A stretch of 64,000 bases of DNA from Staphylococcus kloosii. Lineage in GTDB: Bacteria > Bacillota > Bacilli > Staphylococcales > Staphylococcaceae. How positions within the stretch are numbered: position 1 is the first letter of the stretch; each line of letters starts with the position of its first letter. Of this stretch, positions 60,149 through 64,000 are shown piece after piece. The translations under genes and the position numbers were made by a program. Under the pieces are notes generated by a model. The model had not been told where the DNA came from. It was given only the letters and a program-made list of their open reading frames with translations, and did no database searches. The stretch covers positions 434,001 to 498,000 of the forward strand of contig NZ_CP027846.1 in assembly GCF_003019255.1 (NCBI RefSeq), given 5' to 3'.

Positions 60149-60577
60149 TTAGTCAATTTGAATATTTGAACTTGTGTCTTCTTGTTGTGATTTAGGAAGT
60201 TTCACGTGAAGCATTCCGTTATTGTAAGAAGCAGTAATATTGTCTTTATCTATATTATTAAATGAAAATTGTCTACTTACATTGCTGTAACTACGTTCAC
60301 GTTGAATAACGCGACCTTCGTCATCTTGTTCTTCATTTTCAACTGTTTGTTTTCCTGCAATAGTTAAAATATTGTTGTCGAATTGAAGTTGTATATTGTC
60401 TTTATCCATACCAGGTAATTCTGCTTCTACCTCATAAGCATCGTCTAATTCTTTAATGTCAGTTTTTATATTTTGACTTGGAAATTGATCAAAGAATTGA
60501 CGGCCAAAATCTTTAAAGAAATCACTTGGGTTCACGTCGAAAAATGAGTTGTTGAAAGGTTTCATTTCAAATGCCAT
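60149..60577 (-). CDS. Small heat shock protein, Hsp20 family
   Basis: The protein has 142 residues. The alpha-crystallin domain covers about residues 40-130, with DAYEVEAELPGMDKDNIQLQ and NNGMLHVKLPK; an N-terminal FFDVNPSDFFKDFGRQFF region is aromatic as usual. It binds unfolding proteins in stress and keeps them from aggregating. AAGGAGAG precedes the ATG. A CtsR operator overlaps its promoter, so it belongs with the class III heat shock genes. Confidence 0.9.
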   Translation of the reverse strand: MAFEMKPFNNSFFDVNPSDFFKDFGRQFFDQFPSQNIKTDIKELDDAYEVEAELPGMDKDNIQLQFDNNILTIAGKQTVENEEQDDEGRVIQRERSYSNVSRQFSFNNIDKDNITASYNNGMLHVKLPKSQQEDTSSNIQID

Positions 60578-60672
60578 AAAACATCTCTCCTTAATCTTGT
60601 GATTGGCGTATCGGCATAATCAGTAGTAATTATTTATTATTTGTATTATGCCTTCTTTAACCTTACAACTAT

Positions 60673-60708
60673 ATAATAGCACAAAGGTCAAAGAAAGTCA
60701 AAGTCAAA
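60673..60708 (-). promoter_or_regulatory. CtsR operator overlapping the hsp20 promoter
   Basis: On the plus strand GGTCAAA-GAA-AGTCAAA (60686-60702) is the CtsR direct heptad repeat, followed by a further overlapping GTCAAA. On the minus strand the same bases give a promoter with -35 TTGACT (60701-60696) and -10 TATTAT (60678-60673) separated by 17 bases. CtsR would thus cover the -35 region. Confidence 0.85.
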
Positions 60709-60763
60709 AAACTTATTTTGACTTTTTGAGATATTAACTGACTTTATCGATATTTAAGAAATA

Positions 60764-60789
60764 GTTAATACTAGTTAATCCTAAGTTAA
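60764..60789 (+). promoter_or_regulatory. SaeR binding half-sites before saeP
   Basis: Three GTTAA strings start at 60764, 60774 and 60785. The last two are separated by 6 bases (GTTAA-TCCTAA-GTTAA), exactly the SaeR consensus GTTAA-N6-GTTAA; the first is one base closer. A -10 TATTAT lies at 60810-60815. It indicates that phosphorylated SaeR activates its own operon. Confidence 0.8.
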
Positions 60790-60852
60790 TGTGATTTTTG
60801 AAGCGGTCTTATTATGATTAAAACATAAACTAAATTGAAAGAAGGAAATCAT

Positions 60853-61293
60853 ATGAACATCAAAACATTAGTATTTTCAACGACTATTGCAGGGACTTTA
60901 TTATTAGGCGCTTGTAACAATATGGAAGATAAGAAAGATGAAAAGTCAGAGACAAAAACAGAAATGAAAGACAATCAAAAATCTACTGACAACGCTAAAG
61001 TAGAAAAAGAGGGTACGTTCAAATCTGAAAACAAAGAAAAAGTAGAAGGAAAAGCAATGATCAAAGACGGTAAACTTATGCTTACTGATTATAGCTCATC
61101 TAAAGGCCCAGACTTATACGTATACTTAACTAAAGGTAACAAAATTAAAGAAGGTGAAAAAATTGATGCCGTTAAACACGATGAAGCGTCACAAACATTT
61201 GACCTTAAAGACATAGATGCTGAACAGTATGACACAGTAACAATATACTGTGATAAAGCACACGTTATTTTCGGATCAGCTAAGTTAAAATAA
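60853..61293 (+). CDS. saeP: SaeP-like lipoprotein with DM13-type domain
   Basis: The protein has 146 residues, the length of S. aureus SaeP. The lipobox LLGAC places the mature N-terminal Cys in the membrane. A Lys/Glu-rich linker is followed by a DM13-like domain (KLMLTDYSSSKGPDLYVYL, then TIYCDKAHVIFGSAKL). In S. aureus SaeP and SaeQ form a complex with SaeS and promote its phosphatase activity. The ATG at 60853 has AAGGAA before it; it opens the sae operon. Confidence 0.88.
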   Translation: MNIKTLVFSTTIAGTLLLGACNNMEDKKDEKSETKTEMKDNQKSTDNAKVEKEGTFKSENKEKVEGKAMIKDGKLMLTDYSSSKGPDLYVYLTKGNKIKEGEKIDAVKHDEASQTFDLKDIDAEQYDTVTIYCDKAHVIFGSAKLK

Positions 61294-61366
61294 TATGGCG
61301 GGCGGGGAAGTATTATTAATGTAAGTTAACAATACTTTGCTGCCTTTTTTAGGAGTGAACACAATA

Positions 61367-61792
61367 ATGATAGGAAAACTAATAATATTATTTATTCGCT
61401 TAGGTACAGGCAGTTATATGTTATTTCAAGGTTACGAAAAAATAACTGGCGGTTTTGCGGTAGATGGGTTAGTACCCGTAATTAAAGAAAATCAAGATTC
61501 ACCATATTGGTATAAAGACTTTTTCGAATATGTCGTAGCACCTAATTTAGAGTTGTTTAAATGGATAATTCCTTTAGGAGAAATAGCGATAGGATTGGCG
61601 CTAATTTTAGGCGTATTGTCATATACAGCTAGCTTTTTCGGTGTGTTTATCATGTTGAATTATATTTTGGCAGACATGATATTTACATACCCAACACAAC
61701 TGTTTTTCTTTATAATATTATTAATGAATAAAGAAACGATGAAGACATTAAGTTTAAGTCATTTCTTAAAAAGGACAACAGGTAAGGATTGA
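61367..61792 (+). CDS. saeQ: SaeQ-like DoxX-family membrane protein
   Basis: The protein has 141 residues and four membrane helices. GTGSYMLFQGYEKITGGF and WIIPLGEIAIGLALILG are features of the DoxX family. It corresponds to SaeQ by position between saeP and saeR. Together with SaeP it modulates the sensor kinase. The ATG at 61367 follows AGGAG; a longer reading frame to 61337 has no site. Confidence 0.85.
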   Translation: MIGKLIILFIRLGTGSYMLFQGYEKITGGFAVDGLVPVIKENQDSPYWYKDFFEYVVAPNLELFKWIIPLGEIAIGLALILGVLSYTASFFGVFIMLNYILADMIFTYPTQLFFFIILLMNKETMKTLSLSHFLKRTTGKD

Positions 61793-61797
61793 GAAGA

Positions 61798-62481
61798 ATG
61801 AATCATGTATTAATCGTAGATGATGAACAAGATATTAGAGAAATTTGTAAGACCTATTTTGAGTTTGAAGGTTATGAGGTAACAACTGCTTGCGATGGCA
61901 AGGACGCGCTCAGCAAGTTAAATGATGGTGTGGATTTAATCATTTTAGATATTATGATGCCCGAGCTCAATGGTTATAAAGTTGTAGAGGAAATGAAAGC
62001 ACAAGGTTTAGATATTCCTTACATTTATTTAACTGCAAAGACGACTGAAAGCGAGACAATATATGGCTTAATGCTTGGCGCAGATGATTACGTTAAAAAA
62101 CCATTCAGCCCAAGAGAATTGGTCATACGTGCTAAAAATATTTTAGCTAGAGCATCACAAAAACCCACGCACAAAGATATAATTGAATGTGGTAGTTTAA
62201 TACTCAATAATTTAACTAAGACAGCAGAAATTAACGGACAAGAATTAGGATTCAGAATAAAAGAATTTGAATTGCTATGGTATTTTGCAACGCATGAAAC
62301 AATAGCTATTTCCAAGTCAGAATTGTTAGAGAAAGTATGGGGCTATGCGTATTACGAAGACATGAACACATTAAATGTACATATACACCGCATTAGAGAA
62401 AAATTAGAAGCCTGTCAGTATGATGAATATACAATAGCTACGGTGTGGGGACTTGGTTATAAGTTCCAAAGGAGTGTTTAA
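61798..62481 (+). CDS. saeR: SaeR response regulator (OmpR family)
   Basis: The protein has 227 residues. The receiver domain begins HVLIVDDEQDIREICKTYFE; the phosphoacceptor is Asp51 in LIILDIMMPELNGY, and the Lys is in GADDYVKKPFSPRE. The C-terminal winged helix has IKEFELLWYF and NTLNVHIHRIREKLE. It is very similar to S. aureus SaeR. It activates genes with GTTAA repeats, including its own operon. It starts 5 bases after saeQ. In S. aureus this system controls exoprotein and virulence genes; what it controls in this species is not shown here. Confidence 0.92.
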   Translation: MNHVLIVDDEQDIREICKTYFEFEGYEVTTACDGKDALSKLNDGVDLIILDIMMPELNGYKVVEEMKAQGLDIPYIYLTAKTTESETIYGLMLGADDYVKKPFSPRELVIRAKNILARASQKPTHKDIIECGSLILNNLTKTAEINGQELGFRIKEFELLWYFATHETIAISKSELLEKVWGYAYYEDMNTLNVHIHRIREKLEACQYDEYTIATVWGLGYKFQRSV

Positions 62482-62482
62482 T

Positions 62483-63520
62483 ATGTCCATTCGTAAACAA
62501 TTATTTTATGCATTTATAGTTTCAATACTCATTACGACACTTTTTGTTTGCGTGCTATATAAATTAATGTGGTTTAACGCGCATCAAACGATTATGTTAA
62601 CATTAGGGTCCTTTATTTCTAGTATGATTACGATGATTATAGCAATATTTTTATTAGCGCCAACGATTCAAAAAATAGAACAATTAAACATCCAAACACA
62701 ACAAATCGCACAAGGTAATTTTAATATTGAAAGTTTACCAATAACATCTCCCAAAGAATTAAAAGAATTAAATATTTCATTTACTATGATGATAGCTAAA
62801 ATTCAAGCACAAATGGCTGATATTCAATTAGAACAAGATGAAAAAATAGCGATGATTCAAAACTTAGCACATGATTTAAAAACCCCCTTAGCAAGTATTA
62901 AATCTTATTCAGAAGGGCTTAAAGATGGCATTATTCATGACACCGAAGATATAGCAGCGGCTTATCGCATTTTAATAACTCAAACAGACCGTTTGTCACA
63001 AATGTTTGATGATTTAACAGACTTAATAGCTGTAAATCGTACCGAACAACTACAAGCAACGATTAATATGGATCAATTGTTAATTCCAGTATTAGAAAGT
63101 TATCAGCAACAATTAACGACAGAACATAGAGATGTACAATTAAATATAGATCACACCATCCCTCCATTTCAACAAGACAAAGTAGCACTCGAAAGAATCA
63201 TTACCAATTTTATCGACAACGCATTGAAATTCTCAGCTAAAGGCACACCGATTAAGATAGACGTTAACAACCCCTCTAACAATCAACTAGCAATATCGGT
63301 GACTGATAAAGGCATAGGTATTAAAGAATCACAATTGCCACATATTTTTAAACGCACGTATCGCGTAGAAGCATCCCGCAACAAATCGACGGGCGGCACA
63401 GGTTTAGGTCTGTATATTGCACAGACTTTAGCCGAGCGTATCGGTGGCGATATTAAGGTTAATAGCGTTTTTAGTAAAGGTACTACGATAACACTCACTT
63501 TTCCAATACAATCATCTTAA
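62483..63520 (+). CDS. saeS: SaeS sensor histidine kinase
   Basis: The protein has 345 residues. Two N-terminal helices flank a very short external loop (MWFNAHQTI), as in S. aureus SaeS, which is an intramembrane-sensing kinase. Next is a HAMP-like region. The HisKA motif is NLAHDLKTPLASIKSYSEG with His130. The ATPase domain has FIDNALKFSA, DKGIGI and GGTGLGLYIA. The start at 62483 has AAAGGAG 9 bases upstream, 1 base after saeR stops. It phosphorylates SaeR. Confidence 0.92.
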   Translation: MSIRKQLFYAFIVSILITTLFVCVLYKLMWFNAHQTIMLTLGSFISSMITMIIAIFLLAPTIQKIEQLNIQTQQIAQGNFNIESLPITSPKELKELNISFTMMIAKIQAQMADIQLEQDEKIAMIQNLAHDLKTPLASIKSYSEGLKDGIIHDTEDIAAAYRILITQTDRLSQMFDDLTDLIAVNRTEQLQATINMDQLLIPVLESYQQQLTTEHRDVQLNIDHTIPPFQQDKVALERIITNFIDNALKFSAKGTPIKIDVNNPSNNQLAISVTDKGIGIKESQLPHIFKRTYRVEASRNKSTGGTGLGLYIAQTLAERIGGDIKVNSVFSKGTTITLTFPIQSS

Positions 63521-63690
63521 AGGGAGAGAGACAAAAATCTTATTTTTATAAGAAGATTTTGTAGTCCCACCCCGGCAAGGATGACTAGAGTTGAAAGACG
63601 CTTGATATAAGCGTATTTTCAATTCAGTCATCTACTGCCAATATGAAAAAAATGAGCCTGAAGACACGATAATGTCTAAGGCTCTTTTTA
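63521..63690 (+). repeat. Dispersed structured intergenic repeat, copy 4
   Basis: This copy lies after saeS. GGGAGAGAGACAAAAATCTT pairs in part with AAGATTTTGTAGTCCC. Next comes GATGACTAGAGTTGAAAGAC with GCTT/AAGC inside and TTTTCAATTCAGTCATC, then CTGCCAATATGAAAA. It ends in a terminator GAGCCT.../AGGCTC with inner AGACA/TGTCT (63654-63686) and T5. It is the copy in which the pairing is clearest. Confidence 0.8.
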
Positions 63691-63760
63691 ATTAATAAAA
63701 AAGTGCATATTAAATAGTTAACAGGGGTAAACTATAGCAATAAGTAACTTTTCTTGAATT

Positions 63761-63780
63761 ATATGTAAGCGATTACATAT
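63761..63780 (+). promoter_or_regulatory. cre site before the terminal SDR gene
   Basis: ATATGTAA and TTACATAT form an 8-bp inverted repeat. Its inner TGTAAGCGATTACA fits the cre consensus TGWAANCGNTNWCA at every position. It lies about 45 bases before the ATG. Confidence 0.78.
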
Positions 63781-63822
63781 AGTTGGTATAAATACATAAA
63801 ACAATGAGTTAGGAGCATGATT

Positions 63823-64000
63823 ATGAAGGATAAAGTAATTATTGTAACTGGTGGCAGTAGCGGTATGGGGAAAGCAATGGCTAAACGATTTGTTGAAGAA
63901 GGCGCCAATGTCGTTATAACTGGACGTACGCCTGAGAAATTAGAAGCAACCAAGCAAGAAATAGAACAACGTGAAGGGCAAGTACTGTGTGTAGCAATGG
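63823..64000 (+). CDS. SDR family oxidoreductase, N-terminal part (runs out of the window)
   Basis: The first 59 residues are visible. They begin KDKVIIVTGGSSGMGKAMAK, the classical SDR nucleotide-binding TGxxxGxG motif. FVEEGANVVITGRTPEKLE follows, with an Arg after the second strand that favours NADPH. Staphylococcal proteins with this opening resemble the FadH/2,4-dienoyl-CoA reductase-type SDRs, but the catalytic Tyr-x3-Lys is outside the window and the substrate cannot be set. TTAGGAG precedes the ATG. Confidence 0.8.
   Translation, partial: MKDKVIIVTGGSSGMGKAMAKRFVEEGANVVITGRTPEKLEATKQEIEQREGQVLCVAM

Noticed and set aside
1..64000. CRISPR array, prophage, insertion sequence or integrative element
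   Set aside because: No regular spacer-repeat array, transposase, integrase or phage structural gene was seen. The four structured repeats lack an open reading frame and clear target-site duplications.

Overview
This window looks like a piece of a Staphylococcus chromosome. The evidence is its AT-rich composition, strong AAGGAGG-type ribosome binding sites, and several loci recognisable at protein level: saePQRS, crtOPQN, sceD, mqo, a TarM-like wall teichoic acid glycosyltransferase, and the DUF969-DUF979-pcp set. The lacR/lacP/lacH arrangement (AraC-type regulator divergent from a GPH permease and a GH2 beta-galactosidase) is the one known from S. xylosus. This points to the novobiocin-resistant xylosus/saprophyticus/cohnii group; the species cannot be fixed from this window alone. 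No rRNA, tRNA, insertion sequence, prophage or CRISPR array was seen.

Layout. 1-7.5 kb: an MFS transporter tail, a DUF2316 HTH protein, a GNAT acetyltransferase, a DUF3100 membrane pair, an ICMT/YpbQ-like methyltransferase, an S66 peptidase, a large ABC-type ATPase and an RpiR-family regulator. 7.7-12.9 kb: a four-gene operon (aldehyde dehydrogenase, DapA-family lyase, FAD amine oxidase, MFS transporter) divergent from the RpiR gene, which looks like a catabolic pathway of unknown substrate. 13-18 kb: an orphan 64-aa gene behind a SAM riboswitch, GrpB, malate dehydrogenase, an XRE regulator, an MFS transporter and a GDPD. 18-23.4 kb: the lac locus with a cre site. 23.5-27.8 kb: ProC, a methyltransferase, a CitMHS transporter and MgtC. 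28-32.3 kb: an AT-rich TarM-like glycosyltransferase cassette followed by galU and pgcA, which supply UDP-glucose. 32.4-39.8 kb: a 33-aa membrane peptide, Mqo, DUF2848, an e(P4)-like phosphatase, a hydroxyacyl-CoA dehydrogenase, a TM-helix channel protein and NagA. 40-43 kb: a secreted M60-type metallopeptidase. 43.3-50.2 kb: a carotenoid region (SDR, 43-aa tail peptide, TspO, crtO, crtP, crtQ, crtN) in which crtM is missing from its usual place. 50.3-60 kb: a stress flavoprotein, DUF1722 plus photolyase, SceD, CodA, YagU, a BCCT transporter and the DUF969-DUF979-pcp operon. 60.1-63.5 kb: Hsp20 under a CtsR box and saePQRS under SaeR boxes. The window ends inside an SDR gene.

The regulatory sites are unusually readable: a SAM riboswitch, one clear cre site plus weaker cre matches, a CtsR operator lying on a promoter, a WalR box before sceD, phased SaeR half-sites before saeP, and two SigB-type promoters. 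Four copies of a structured intergenic repeat of about 160 bp (near 2.9, 39.8, 50.2 and 63.5 kb) share two nested hairpins and end in a terminator hairpin.

The observations most worth following up are the crt cluster without crtM, the duplicated C-terminal tail encoded as a free 43-aa peptide, the riboswitch-controlled orphan peptide, the unassigned RpiR-linked catabolic operon, and the dispersed structured repeat.
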